Below are positions 47,648 through 59,806 of a DNA stretch of 64,000 bases, piece by piece. How positions within the stretch are numbered: position 1 is the first letter of the stretch; every line of letters starts with the position of its first letter. The position numbers and the translations under genes were made by a program. The notes beneath the pieces are model-generated. The model did no database searches and had not been told where the DNA came from. It saw nothing but the letters and a program-made list of their open reading frames with translations. Origin of the DNA: Conchocele bisecta (lineage: Eukaryota > Mollusca > Bivalvia > Lucinida > Thyasiridae); the NCBI GenBank assembly GCA_029237695.1, contig CM055265.1, positions 107,558,773 to 107,622,772 on the forward strand. Reading direction: 5' to 3'.

Positions 47648-48147
47648 NNNNNNNNNNNNNNNNNNNNNNNNNNNNNNNNNNNNNNNNNNNNNNNNNNNNN
47701 NNNNNNNNNNNNNNNNNNNNNNNNNNNNNNNNNNNNNNNNNNNNNNNNNNNNNNNNNNNNNNNNNNNNNNNNNNNNNNNNNNNNNNNNNNNNNNNNNNNN
47801 NNNNNNNNNNNNNNNNNNNNNNNNNNNNNNNNNNNNNNNNNNNNNNNNNNNNNNNNNNNNNNNNNNNNNNNNNNNNNNNNNNNNNNNNNNNNNNNNNNNN
47901 NNNNNNNNNNNNNNNNNNNNNNNNNNNNNNNNNNNNNNNNNNNNNNNNNNNNNNNNNNNNNNNNNNNNNNNNNNNNNNNNNNNNNNNNNNNNNNNNNNNN
48001 NNNNNNNNNNNNNNNNNNNNNNNNNNNNNNNNNNNNNNNNNNNNNNNNNNNNNNNNNNNNNNNNNNNNNNNNNNNNNNNNNNNNNNNNNNNNNNNNNNNN
48101 NNNNNNNNNNNNNNNNNNNNNNNNNNNNNNNNNNNNNNNNNNNNNNN
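47648..48147. other. Assembly gap, 500 N
   Basis: Exactly 500 undetermined bases, the conventional size for a scaffold gap of unknown length. Open frames across it are meaningless. Confidence 0.99.
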
Positions 48148-48394
48148 AATTGGAATCTTCGAGATTCGATATGGAACTTTCAAATTAACATGTGGTGTAT
48201 GGGAAAATTCTAACCTGAAGCGCCTTCAACATGCTGCTTATATGTGCATACAATGCGGTCGTGGACGACTGTCGTTCTAGTTAAATATATGCAGCTCGGA
48301 ATAATTGACGGTGAAGCTTGTGGTCGGAGATTACTATCGGCTTTCCTCACGGTTCACTTCTATATAGCACGCCGTTTTATTATTTATTCTGAGT

Positions 48395-49330
48395 ACAAGA
48401 TATCTCTTTGAGTCAATAAGATATCTCTTTCAATCACTAATCAACAAGATATCTCTTTCAGACAACATATCGTCAGTCATAAGGATAGTGCATGAAAAGA
48501 TATCTCTAAGTAACAGATATATCGTATTGAACCAAATAAATATCTTATTGACGGAAGAAGATATCTTATTGAACTAAATATATATCTTATTGAACCAAAA
48601 ATATATCTTATTGACGATTAAGATATATTATTGACGGAAGAAGATATCTTACATACTATATACATTTGTATCTACTTCTCTGAAAGAGATATCTGTTTGA
48701 CAATACTAGAAGAGATATCTATTTGGCTTATTAAGATATCTCACTGAAGGAAAGGGATATCTTTCATTGTCAAGTAGATATCTAGTATTTCAAAAGAGAT
48801 ATCCATCTAAGAATTTAATAAGGATATCACTTTGACTCAACATGATATCTATTTGACACTTCAAGATATCTCTTTGGTTCAATACTCTTTCACAAGTATG
48901 ATAGAAAATCAAACAGATATCTTTTTGGGTGAATAAGATATCTTATCGAACCAAATAGATATGTTGTTCAATGAAACAGATATCTTGTATTGTTAAAGAG
49001 ATATCTCTTTTGCTCAGTAAGATATCTTCTTCCGTCAATCTAGTTTATGTAAATATTGAGCTCTAATTTTGGGAATTTCCTTCATTTTTTACAGATTGAA
49101 TATGGGATAGTCCATCATGTTGGCCCGGCCTTACATGACCCTGGCTGTTGATAGGCCATTAAACACCAATAAGATATCTGTTTGAGTCAATAAGCTATCT
49201 AGTTGAGTCAATAATATATCTCTTTGAGTCAATAAGATATCCATTTGGTTCAATAAGATATCTCTTTGGAATTGGTTCAATAAGATATCTGTTTCATAAT
49301 TCTAGATATCTTATTCATTCAAACAGATAA
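48395..49330. repeat. Irregular array of AGATATCT palindromes
   Basis: Around 45 copies of AAGATATCT or close variants are separated by 8-25 bases of phrases such as TTTGAGTCAAT, ATTGAACCAAAT and TTGACGGAAG. The strand sense of the spacer phrases alternates. The array is interrupted at about 49035-49165 by unrelated sequence. The next gap edge is only 250 bp away. Confidence 0.8.
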
Positions 49331-49429
49331 TAGTAAAATGGCGTGCCATGCTTATAGGCCCCCTCTTGAGTGGTGGTTGGGAGTACGCGAAGAGTAAATC
49401 AACAATCAGCGTTCATCCTTATTCGGAAT

Positions 49430-49925
49430 GCCGACCTCGTGTACCGTGTGCACACCTTCTCATTATGACAAACATTTGTGCCAAGCCATTTGGTAATCCA
49501 TGCATCGGTTTTGAAGATATAGAGCGGAAGGGATTTTCAATTGGTTTGACCCTTGACCTTCAACTGTGACCTTGACCTTGGGCGTAGGCCCCGTGGTTAT
49601 GTATCGCGACACACATTCTCATCATGATAAACATTTATGCCAAGCCATTTGATAATTCATACATCGGTTCAGAAGATATAGAGCGGAAGGGAATTTCAAT
49701 AGGTTTGACCTTTGACCTTCAACTGTGACCTTGACCTTGGACCGTGGTTATTGATCACGACACACCTTCTCATCATGATAAACATTTATGCCAAGCCATT
49801 TGATAATCCATGCATCGGTTCAGAAGATATAAAGCGAAGGGAATTTCCAACAGACCGACCGAACGACCGACAAGCTGACTCCTATATACCCCTCAAACTT
49901 TGTTTGTGTGGGTATAATTATAGCA
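49430..49925. repeat. Tandem repeat with GACCTTGACCTTGG and AAGCCATTTGATAATCC
   Basis: About three units of roughly 145 bp start near 49450, 49605 and 49755. The last unit runs into GACCGACCGAACGACCGAC and CTGACTCCTATATACCCC, a possible 3' end of an interspersed element. Confidence 0.7.
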
Positions 49926-50789
49926 GCCAGGAAAAACTTGGTCATATTTACTGAATATCTATAAGTTAATGACCTTGACCTTGGGGAAGGGCGCGGGTGA
50001 AGCATCTCATACAGGACTTATCATGATGATGATAAAAACACATCAGCCAAATATGAACAGATTCCATGAGGACAAACAGAAGTTACAGAGAAACATGGTC
50101 ATATTTACTTAATATCGTACGTACGGACATGACTAATGCTATATGCCCCAGTACCATTTGGTATGGGGGGTATAAAAATGCCTAAAATGGCGGCCATATT
50201 GGATTTCGGCGTCAAATTGATGGATAAATATCCAGCTGTGTGTCATGTATTATATGGCCGACGTTGCGGTATTTGCAAGTCTAAAATTCCTTCCACAATA
50301 CTGTATGTACCCAAACATCTATCACCTTTTGGTGGTACTGATGGGTCAAATTTCAGGTGCTAAATCATACACTATGGCTTTTTGACTAGCATGCACATGC
50401 TCGCAGTCTGATCAGGATCTACACTGTGCTATTAAACCAGTAATTCTTTTCCACTATTTTTTAGACAGCGGCCATCTTGGATTTACGATCGACATCATCT
50501 TAACACCTTTGTTTTCACCGACCTATGTACCATACCTGTGAAGTTTGGTCACCATAGGTCGAGTGGTTGCAGACGAGAGGATGTTTGAACATTTTAATGG
50601 ACTAAAAGCAAAAGCCGAGCTAAATATACAAATAGATCATATATATGTACATGTAACAAACAAGCTAAAACAATAAATATTTTGAATGAAAAAAAATAAT
50701 AAAAAATTATTTAATTTTTTTTTATATATTTTTTTGTAGTCAATTATTTCTTTGGTGTTTTTTTAACATTAAAAACTTGAACGCATTTG

Positions 50790-51260
50790 TCGTGACCTTG
50801 ACCTTGGGCGTAAGAACCCGGGTACATGTGTGACGCTCAATCATGTTCAGGTAAACACTGTAGCCAAATATTATTGAAATCCATGCAATAGTTCCAAAGA
50901 TATGACTTAAACACATTTCCTAAACGCAGATGCTAAACGCAGATTCTAAGTACAATTTGGTGACCTTGACCTTGAGCGCAAGAAGCCATGTGTGACGCTC
51001 AATCATGTTCAGGTAAACACTGTAGCCAAATATTATTGAAATCCATGCAGTAGTTCCAAAGATATGACTTAAACACATTTGCTAAACGCAGATGCTAAGC
51101 GCAGATTCTAAGTACAAGTTGGTGACCTTGACCTTTGGCGTATGAACCCGGGTACATGTGTGACGCTCAATCATGTTCAGGTAACACTGTAGCCAAATAT
51201 TATTGAAATCCATGCAGTAGTTCCAAATATATCACTTAAACATATTTGCTAAACGCAAAT
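50790..51260. repeat. Tandem repeat, three units of about 165 bp
   Basis: Units at about 50790, 50960 and 51122 share GTGACCTTGACCTT, GTGACGCTCAATCATGTTCA, CTGTAGCCAAATATTATTGA and CTAAACGCAGA. They share the GACCTTGACCTT motif with the previous array. Confidence 0.85.
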
Positions 51261-51465
51261 GCTAAACGCAGAAAGCTATTGCGAGGGGATAATAAAAAGT
51301 ACGGATTAACTGGAGCACTGGAACAGGTGTTATATTTCCCTTATTGCACGGATACGGCGAAATCCTTTGATCTCCGCAGTGTGCTAACTGCCGGAAATCA
51401 CTGTCTGGACCTGTCTGGACCTGTCTGTCCCACTTCCCCCGTGTGTTAATTAACGAAGATACACT

Positions 51466-52416
51466 TGTATTCTTATATTTAAGGGTGGGAAATGGCTCGA
51501 AGACCTTCCATACCCGGGCATGTGCCCGTAAATGATCAGGCCAATGGCCGTTGGCCCATTTGTTTCCGAATTTACTAATATATGCGATACAGTCGAAATA
51601 TGTGCATTAAATGAAGGAGACGATGTGGCGGTGAGTTTAACCTAATTATTTCATTCTCCTATTGCACAATGCCGATATGTCAGACCGTGAAGAGGGCCGA
51701 GTGTGCGTGCACATGATATATGGATACTCAGCCGTTACATTGTTATATTACCTGCTAATGCTATTAGAGGGTTGGACGAGGCAAGACAGACCAAGCAGAG
51801 ACGGATCCACGTGATATGGGCAAACCCAACGCCCACAGAGGAGCAACAGCGCAGGCCGAGCCGGAGCAGCCGAGCCACCGACAGCAGACCGGGACACCGC
51901 AGTCAGTGACAACCGGAGGCTCCGCACCGCAACCGCCACCCGCAGCGACGAGGAGACAGGCAAGCCATGCCCAAGCCACCCACAAGGCCGCCACTGGCAA
52001 CACCCAGGCAGCTCATTCCGCCACAGATCCCAAGGCGCATACAGCATGACACTGCCCAGTATGCAACACAGAGGAAACGACCCGATGTCGGGTCCACAGA
52101 GCCTAGGCCACCTCCCACTGAGTGGGTGGTAGACACGAGCGAGGCCTTGTCCCCGAGGAGGGGGGGACTAAGTTTGTTTTATTTCGTTCTGATCTTCTCT
52201 TTGTTGGTGTCGTAGGCGTCTGGCTACACCGCGAGGACCGCATCTGGTTTGTGTTTGAGTGAGCTGTGTGCATGAAAATCACAGATGCCCTTATCTGGAT
52301 TGTGTATGTATATGTTGTGGGTGCGTGCCTATCTAAGTGTGTCTGTCAGGGTTATGTCCAATGTCATATTGACTTGGCTCATCTACTGCCCTAAGGGCGA
52401 AATAGCTGGTCACGGA
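51466..52416 (-). mobile_element. 951-bp retrotransposon-like insertion with target-site duplication
   Basis: AGATACACT occurs on both sides (51457-51465 and 52417-52425) and once at the empty site in copy B (about 56831-56838). The minus-strand 3' end reads GAGCCATTTCCCACCC then TTAAATATAAG, the tail shared with 21070, 40455 and 60503. The interior is GC-rich, with open frames rich in Pro, Ala, Gln and Thr that I do not recognise. It could be a truncated LINE or a long SINE. Confidence 0.65.
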
Positions 52417-52538
52417 GATACACTGTCTAGCGTGTGTTATATGCTTGAGATTAACGCCTATTCTACATGTCAGGATAACCTGCGCATGCGCAAATATCAG
52501 CAATCAATTAAGTAGAGCAATATCGGTGCGTCACCTTT

Positions 52539-53776
52539 CATTCATTCATTCATTCATACATTCATTCATTCACTTCTTGTTTGAACACCGAGCTGTCAGG
52601 ATGTCGCTAATTAGCACTCTTGACGCCGTGTTCGCAGTTTTGAAGCCACTGATGCCGGAGGGGGTAAATGCGAAGCCGTTGTATCGCATACACAATGGAC
52701 ATAAAACATTTACCCTAGAGGTCAATTGGAGTTTAAAACCACAGCAGCCTACCATAACTGCTGTGGTGAAGAAACCCAAACGATCTCGTCGCTCGAGGAA
52801 GGTAACTGGGATTGAGAAGGCTCCTACACACCACCGTCGAGCCAGCACCCATGATGCCACCGACGCCGACCACGACGACCACAACGACCACGACGACCAC
52901 GCCGACCACACCGACCACTCCTCCACGACGGGAGGAACAGAGTCCGGAGGCGAGCCCCTCGGGGAGCGCCAGCATAATCCCGGACGAGCTAAACTCGTCC
53001 CGGGAAATGCAACCGGACTCGGACAGCGACGACGAGTGGCACGATACGTCACCCGTCGTCCCACAGCCGCCGCGACGAACACCAGCTACTACAACAACAC
53101 TCGCATCCAACGACAGATTCGCATACGGCCAGGACTACAACGGACCCGAGATCGCGAAAATTGAGCTGCCACCATCTCCTGCCAGAAAACAACACTTCAT
53201 CTTCGGAAACGCGCCGGCGGTACGTGCCGTCGTACATCCAACAACCGCCACGGATGTCAACGGATATCTCCACAAGGGATATCTGTCCTGCTCATTCCGT
53301 GACGGAAATCTACAGGGAGAGCGCGTCTACGAGCACCACATCACCTACAAGAATGTCAGAGCAGTCCGACGAAACATCAACTACACGAGGAAACACCACC
53401 CCGACGCATCGGCAGAATTCACGTCTGTGATGCGTAAACCTGGACAGAAGAAGGGTGGCTTAGATCTCGGGGCCAGAATTACCATGGAACGACCGCCCAT
53501 AACAGCGGTGTTCTAGGCGGCAGATTGCAAGCAGCAATCATCTCATAAGGCGGCTGTGCTCCGGATTACTGCGCGAAAATAGGTGGCCGCCAGCAGTAAT
53601 CCAATTCGCACATTTGTCTCTGGAGCCCTAAGCCCGCGAACTGGTTCTACCCAGATTGCACAATTTCAAAAATTCAAAATTCCCATTCGGCCCAAGTTTT
53701 TATTCCGCCTTTTGCGGACGGCGTGCAAGTCCATAGAGACAGTGCGGCCGTTAAACGTAAGCAAGCAAGCAAGCAA
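52539..53776 (+). mobile_element. 1238-bp retrotransposon-like insertion with 11-bp target-site duplication
   Basis: GCGTCACCTTT flanks both ends (52528-52538 and 53777-53787) and occurs once at the empty site 56942-56952. The 5' end is a CATT microsatellite. The 3' end is GCGGCCGTTAAACGTAAGC followed by an AAGC tail, typical of non-LTR retrotransposons with simple-repeat tails. It carries one interrupted coding region. Confidence 0.8.
52601..53516 (+). pseudogene. Unrecognised protein of the 52539-53776 insertion, frameshifted
   Basis: ATG at 52601 opens MSLISTLDAVFAVLKPLMPE and LYRIHNGHKTFTLEVNW, followed by a basic stretch (KKPKRSRRSRK). Between about 52800 and 52870 the sensible frame changes to a Thr/Pro run, an acidic stretch (PDSDSDDEW), then QHFIFGNAP, GYLHKGYLSCSF, YEHHITYKNVRAVRR and ARITMERPPITAVF, ending TAG 53514-53516. 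I do not recognise a family. The position upstream of a LINE-like tail suggests an ORF1-type protein or a captured host gene. The frame change may be a lesion or a short intron (AAGGTAACT lies at the switch). Confidence 0.45.
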
Positions 53777-54304
53777 GCGTCACCTTTAACCAGTCATGCC
53801 CTGATAACATGACCCATTCATGATTGACAGGCTACAAGTGACTGGGCGACAATCGGATCGATACCCCGAATATGAAGTTTCATGGCGTTGTGTTACGAAA
53901 ATACAAAAATACTATTAATTAGTGCTATGAAAATTCCAATAACACTAACAGCTCGTGAAGTGATATAATTGTTATAGAACCACGAACACCGTAGTCACTG
54001 ATAAAGCAGCGCAGGTGTGCATGCTGTGTTGGTTATACACTGATTGCATGCAAACGTAGTAATCCAGCTTCGGTAAGATTGCGAACCAGATAACAGACTC
54101 CTGCTATATTTTTGTCACTTTTAACTGGTCACGTGACCGCAGGGTATTGAGGACATGTATTGCGGAAATGTAAACAAAAGTGGGGTACCCAAGAGGAATG
54201 GCTGGAATTAAATTATATAATTATAGTATTTGTATTAAACTTACAATAAATTCGACAAAATATATAATTTTATCTCAGGCTTTCGACGTATCCGTGCAAT
54301 AAAT

Positions 54305-54470
54305 TAGTTAGATAATGTCGTCTCGTTGAATATGGTTAGTTAACAGCGCGTGGGGGAATTTAAGGCGGCCGAAATACGTCTCGCCTAGCGGCTCGACGAT
54401 TTCCGGCCCCATAAATTTCCCCCATGCGCTGTTAACTAACCATATTCGACTCGAACACATTATCTAACTT
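54305..54470. mobile_element. Hairpin element with GC-rich loop, copy A
   Basis: AGTTAGATAATGTCGTCTCG pairs imperfectly with the right arm ending ACACATTATCTAACTT. Inner ATGGTTAGTTAACAGCGCGT pairs with ATGCGCTGTTAACTAACCAT, and the loop is near CGTCTCGCCTAGCGGCTCGA. The same hairpin is at 57469-57634, with a half copy at 60460-60600. Confidence 0.75.
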
Positions 54471-54546
54471 ATACAAATCTGACAGCAGCTGCATGCTTGT
54501 GTATTATCGATTTTAATACACTCGTATAAGAGGCACTGTGTAAGTC

Positions 54547-56770
54547 ATGGACTGGATTATTGGACTGGATTATTGGTCATGGAATATAACATGTTGTAGG
54601 GATTTTGAGGAGCAGGGTGGGGTGGGGGTGGGGGTCCTCAAAACATGTTTAGTTAGCAAAGTAAAATCTTCTCCACTTGAGACGATTCTCATGTGCTGTG
54701 AAATGTTCTCTTTTTTTTCAAGAATTATTTAAACAGAAGAAATGAACAGCAGACAACACAATTTTATTTACAAGTCATTTGTCAGAATTGCGTGGGAGCA
54801 GGGTACCCCTTGGGTGATTAAGAAAACTTGATTCAACATGTTGAGTGACCAAATATTTGGACCCTGGGAGTAAAGACCACATGTGAACAAAGGCCAGCTC
54901 AGGCTCTTCCAACTCGATTCTCGATAATTTTAACTCGATTCTCGATAATTTCAACTCGATTCTCGATAATTTTAACTCGATTCTCGATAAGTTCAACTCG
55001 ATTATCGATAATTTTAACTCGATTCTCGATAATTTCAACTCGATTCTCGATAAGTTCAACTCGATTCTCGATAATTTCAACTCGATTCTCGATAATTCCA
55101 ACTCGATTCTCGATAAATTCAACTGGATTCTCGATAATTTTAACTCGATTCTCGATAAGTTCAACTCGATTCTCGATAATTTCAACTCGATTCTCGATAA
55201 TTTTATCTCGATTCTCGATAATTTCAACTCGATTCTCGATAATTCCAACTCGATTCTCGATAAATTCAACACGATTCTCGATAATTTTAACTCGATTCTC
55301 GATAATTTCAACACGATTTTTGATAATTATTGGACTGGATTAGTGGTCATGGAATTTAACATGTTGTAGGGATTTTGAGGAGCAAGATGGGGGTGGGGGG
55401 GTCATTAAAACATGTTTAGTTAGCAAAGTAAAATCTTCTCCACTTGAGACGATTCTCATGTGCTGTGAAATGTTTTTTTCTTCTTCAAGAATTATTTAAA
55501 CAGAAGAATGAACAGCAGAAAACAACAATGTTTCATTTACAAGTCATTTGTCTGAATTGCGTGGGAGAAGGGTACTCCTCGGGTGATTAAGAAAACTTGA
55601 TTCAACATGTTGAGTGACCAAATATTTGGACCCTGGGAGTAAAGACCACCTGTGAACAAAGGCTCTTCCAACTCGATTATCGATAATTTCACAATTTCAT
55701 TTACAAGTCATTTGTCTGAATTGCGTGGAGCAGGGTACTCCTTGGGTGATTAAGAAAACTGATTCAACATGTTGAGTGACCAAATATTTGGACCCTGGAG
55801 TAAAGACCAACATGTGAACAAAGGCCAGCTCAGGCTCTTTCCAACTCGATTCTCGATAATTTTAACTCGATTCTCGATAATTTCAACTCGATTCTCGATA
55901 ATTTTAAACTCGATTCTCGATAATTCCAACTCGATTCTCGATAAATTCAACTCGATTTCTCGATAATTTTAACTCGATTCTCGATAATTTCAACATCGAT
56001 CTCGATAATTTTAACTCGATTCTCGATAATTTCAACTCGATTCTCGATAATTTTAACTCGATTCTCGATAATTTCAACTCGTTTTTATGATAATTATTGG
56101 ACTGGATTAGTGGTCATGGAATTTAACATGTTGTAGGGATTTTGAGGAGCAAGATGGGGGGGGGGGTCATTAAAACATGTTTAGTTAGCAAAGTAAAATC
56201 TTCTCCACTTGAGACGATTCTCATGTGCTGTGAAATGTTGTTTTTTTTTTCTTCAAGAATTATTTAAACAGAAGAAATGAACAGCAGACAACACAATTTC
56301 ATTTACAAGTCATTTGTCTGAATTGCGTGGGAGAAGGGTACTCCTCGGGTGATTAAGAAAACTTGATTCCACATGTTGAGTGACCAAATATTTGGACCCT
56401 GGGAGTAAAGACCACCGGTGAACAAAGGCTCTTCCAACTCGATTATCGATAATTTCAACTCGATTCTCGATAATTTCAACTCGATTCTCGATAATTTAAA
56501 CTCGATTCTCGATAATTTTAACTCGATTCTCGATAATTCCAACTCGATTCTCGATAATCTCAACTCGATTCTCGATAATTTCAACTCGATTCTCGATAAT
56601 CTCAACTCGATTCTCGATAATTTCAACTCGATTCTCGATAATCTCAACTCGATTCTCGATAATTCCAACTCGATTCTCGATAATTTCAACTCGATTCTCG
56701 GTAATTCCAACTCAATTCTCGATAATTACACTCGATTCTCGAAGATTCTAACTCGAAACTCGATGCTCGA
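54547..56770. repeat. Composite satellite: 21-bp CTCGATTCTCGATAATTTCAA arrays in about 770-bp units
   Basis: Three arrays of the 21-bp unit AACTCGATTCTCGATAATTTC (about 54905-55330, 55845-56095, 56430-56770) alternate with a conserved segment of about 500 bp (ACTGGATTAGTGGTCATGG, ATTTTGAGGAGCAAGATGG, CAAATATTTGGACCCTGG). A partial fourth unit lies near 55660-55740. Since 21 is a multiple of three, every frame stays open and the minus strand spells LSRIELK repeats. I treat this as a by-product. Confidence 0.9.
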
Positions 56771-56784
56771 AGATTAGAAATCCT

Positions 56785-57640
56785 CGTCTGGACCTGTCTG
56801 GCCCACTTCCCCCGTGTGTTAATTCATGGAGATACACTGTCTAGCGTGTGTTATATGCTTGAGATTAACGCCTATTCTACATGTCAGGATAACCTGCGCA
56901 TGCGCAAATATCAGCAATCAATTAAGTAGAGCAATATCGGTGCGTCACCTTTAACCAGTCATGCCCTGATAACATGACCCATTCATGATTGACAGGCCAC
57001 AAGTGACTGGGCGACAATCGGATCGATACCCCGAATATGAAGTTTCATGGCGTTGTGTTACGAAAATACAAAAATACTATTAATAAGTGCTATGAAAATT
57101 CCAATAACACTAACAGCTCGTGGAGTGATATAATTGTTATAGAACCACGAACACCGTAGTCACTGATAAAGCAGCGCAGGTGTGCATGCTGTGATGGTTA
57201 TACACTGATTGCATGCAAACGTAGTAATCCAGCTTCGGTAAGATTGTGAACCAGATAACAGACGCCTGCTATATTGTTGTCACTTTTAACTGGACACGTG
57301 ACCGCAGGGTATTGAGGACATGTCTGCGGAAATGTAAACAAAAGTGGGGTACCCAAGAGGAATTGCTGGAATTAAATTGTGTAATTATAGTATTTGTATT
57401 AAACTTACAATAAATTCGACAAAATATATAATTTTATCTCAGGCTTTAGACGTATCCGTGCAATAAATTAGTTAGATAATGTCGTCTCGTTGAATATGGT
57501 TAGTTAACAGCGCGTGGGGGAATTTAAGGCGGCCGAAATACGTCTCGCCTAGCGGCTCGACGATTTCCGGCCCCCTAAATTCCCCCCATGCGCTGTTAAC
57601 TAACCATATTCGACTCGAACACATTATCTAACTTATACAT
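56785..57640. repeat. Segmental duplicate B, with empty insertion sites
   Basis: It is homologous to 51409-54480 but lacks both insertions, so it records the pre-insertion sequence at about 56831 and 56942. It ends with the hairpin at 57469-57634. Confidence 0.85.
57469..57634. mobile_element. Hairpin element with GC-rich loop, copy B
   Basis: Same structure and loop as 54305-54470, with a few substitutions (CCCCCTAAATTCCCCCC in the right arm). Confidence 0.75.
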
Positions 57641-57819
57641 ATTTTACGGTCACTTTGATCTTAATTGTTTGAATCATTGATTTATTGATGCTATTGTGGT
57701 TTCTTGATTATTCAACTGATGATACTCGACACCTGATTTGTTATTTATTATATAGAGTTCATTCGTCAATCATGTTAAAATACAGGATTTACATAATCAC
57801 TCTCGCATATTTACACATT

Positions 57820-58040
57820 TTTTTGCGGACGGGGGATTATGTCCTAGGCCGCATTTCCACGGGGGGGGGGGGGGGGGTGATTATGTCCTACCTGTAATTT
57901 TGGACGGGGGGGGGGATTATGTCCTACCTGCATATTAGACGGGGGGGATTTTGTGCCTATACTAGCATTTTAGACGGGGGGGGGGGATTTTCTTTTTGTC
58001 CTCCTGTGTCAAAAAACATGGGGGGGGGGTGGGTTATGTC
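57820..58040. repeat. G-run tandem repeat
   Basis: Five or six units of about 40 bp consist of a G run of 6-17 bases followed by ATTATGTCCTACCTG and TTTTRGAC. The longest G run is at 57860-57877. Several G runs lie close enough for a G-quadruplex. Run lengths may be assembly-sensitive. Confidence 0.8.
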
Positions 58041-58539
58041 CTACACTCAGACAAAAGTCTATACTGAAATTACAAATTCTGTTTAGTTTGCAGAAAATAA
58101 TTCTACCCTGGTTGTACAAATAAAGTTCAAGGAAGCTTAGTTTGCAGTAATAATCGTTAAATCGCGTAAATAATTACAGATGACCGATGTACTCGTTATA
58201 TATATTCTCAGACTGGCGAACTTTTTTTAACTTAATATTTCGGGCAATATACATGTAACCTAATGCAAAACAGCGATTGAAACCAGTGTATACCCAGATC
58301 AAGCTGCGCATCCGCACATTCTGAACGGGGTCTACCCTGGTTGTACAAATATAATTCAATGAGGTTTAATTTAGTTTGCAGTAAATAATTTGCGATGATT
58401 CTGCTTAATTCCCTGGAAATAAAAACAATACATTTCCATTTATTGACAATTTTATAATTTGTGACACTTTAACCAATACTAGTTTCGATAATCGGTCGAA
58501 ATCTGGTTAATATTGCCGTGAAATCAAGAGAAAACCTGC

Positions 58540-58990
58540 AACGATACAAATAGTTAAAACCAGCGTAAGTAATCATAGTTTGTAAACTAACGTAGTCTGA
58601 TCTAAGATTTATAATTCCGGTGTATGTAAAAAGGGAATTACGTTAATTATTTCTAGCCATATGAAATAAAGATGAAATTATATTAAGTATTGCAAGTTGC
58701 ATTTGTGTCAAGGATAATCAAATGAGACAAAGTCTATGCTGAAATTACAAATCAGTAGAATATGTTTGCCGTACTGCAAATTTAAGAGAAACACTTTTTA
58801 TTAGGGTCTCATAATTTAACGCACAAATCTGGTAATAAAACAGAGCATATAGGCCAGCTCAGCTTTATCAACCAGCGTTAGTACATTTGTAAACTAACGT
58901 AGTCTGACCAAGATTTATAATTCCCGTGGACGTAAAAAGGGAATTACGTTAATTATTTCTAACCATATCAAATAAAGATGAACTTATATT
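58540..58990. repeat. Direct repeats about 310 bp apart
   Basis: 58560-58690 and 58862-58995 share GTAAACTAACGTAGTCTGA and AAAGGGAATTACGTTAATTA. A weaker third copy lies near 59955-60060. Confidence 0.65.
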
Positions 58991-59673
58991 AAGTACAGTT
59001 GAAAATTTACCTCTCGAACAGGTCTCAAACCTCGACTGAGAATATATATTTGTATTTTAATCTTGTTCTCACAATTATATAATTGTTATCAAAATAGCTA
59101 TCAACTGATAGACACTTTATACCAACAATAAAACTGTGCGTATTTTTTATAATACATGTATATACTGGAGAAACGGGACTTCTAAGAAGCGTTATTAGAC
59201 TACAGAATCGTGCTATTAGGTCAGGATCTACAATGGTCACACATACCATAAGCCCCATTTTCCCAGTAACATGACACATAAGTATACCAAGCAAGTTAAT
59301 TTGACTTCCAAAAGTTGTTTTTGTTTACCAGTCAAAACAACAAGTAGCGCATGCACATGAAAACCAACATGGTTGGCATGTTGACTTCCTCACCCATCAG
59401 TTAACTAATACTGGTCAGTGTTTGAAATGTTTCAATTTCATCAACATGTATATGGATAAATGACTAACAACATCGATGGTATCCCAAGGATTTTAATTTT
59501 AACGTTGAAATAAAACATTATTAGGTAAACATATTTTATGTGGGATTTGCAAACAGGGTATGTTTTCTCGTGCCCATTTGGGGAAGCGTAATATTGATTT
59601 TTGTTAGCTGACAATATACAAGGCTGTACACAGGCCAACAATTGGACGCTGATGTGTAAGTGTGATTTACCTG

Positions 59674-59806
59674 AAGATAAACTGGATTAGTTTTTACTGA
59701 TATGCATGCGCAATCGAGAGAACTTAATGTTCTCTCGATTGCGCATGCTATTAAGTTCTCTCGATTGCGCATGAATATCAGTAAACACTAATCCAGTTTA
59801 TCTTGA
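59674..59806. repeat. Hairpin with a triplicated core
   Basis: AAGATAAACTGGATTAGTTT pairs with its complement at the right end. The core GTTCTCTCGATTGCGCATG occurs three times, once inverted and twice direct. Confidence 0.75.

Larger units (their letters stand above)
51409..54480. repeat. Segmental duplicate A, with two insertions
   Basis: It aligns with 56785-57640 from TCTGGACCTGTCTG to the hairpin ending ACATTATCTAACTT, apart from two insertions (51466-52416 and 52539-53776). Shared landmarks are CTAGCGTGTGTTATATGCTT, TGCGCATGCGCAAATATCAG and CCGAATATGAAGTTTCATGG. Confidence 0.85.

Noticed and set aside
47571..48280. Open frames of about 200 residues across the gap
   Set aside because: They consist of N bases.
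51816..52215. Pro/Ala/Gln-rich frames in the 951-bp insertion
   Set aside because: Several frames on both strands are open because the segment is GC-rich. None shows a recognisable domain, so only the insertion was annotated.
54775..56710. Long minus-strand frames of LSRIELK heptads
   Set aside because: The 21-bp satellite unit keeps frames open automatically. There is no start context or non-repeat domain, and the units lie in a composite tandem repeat.
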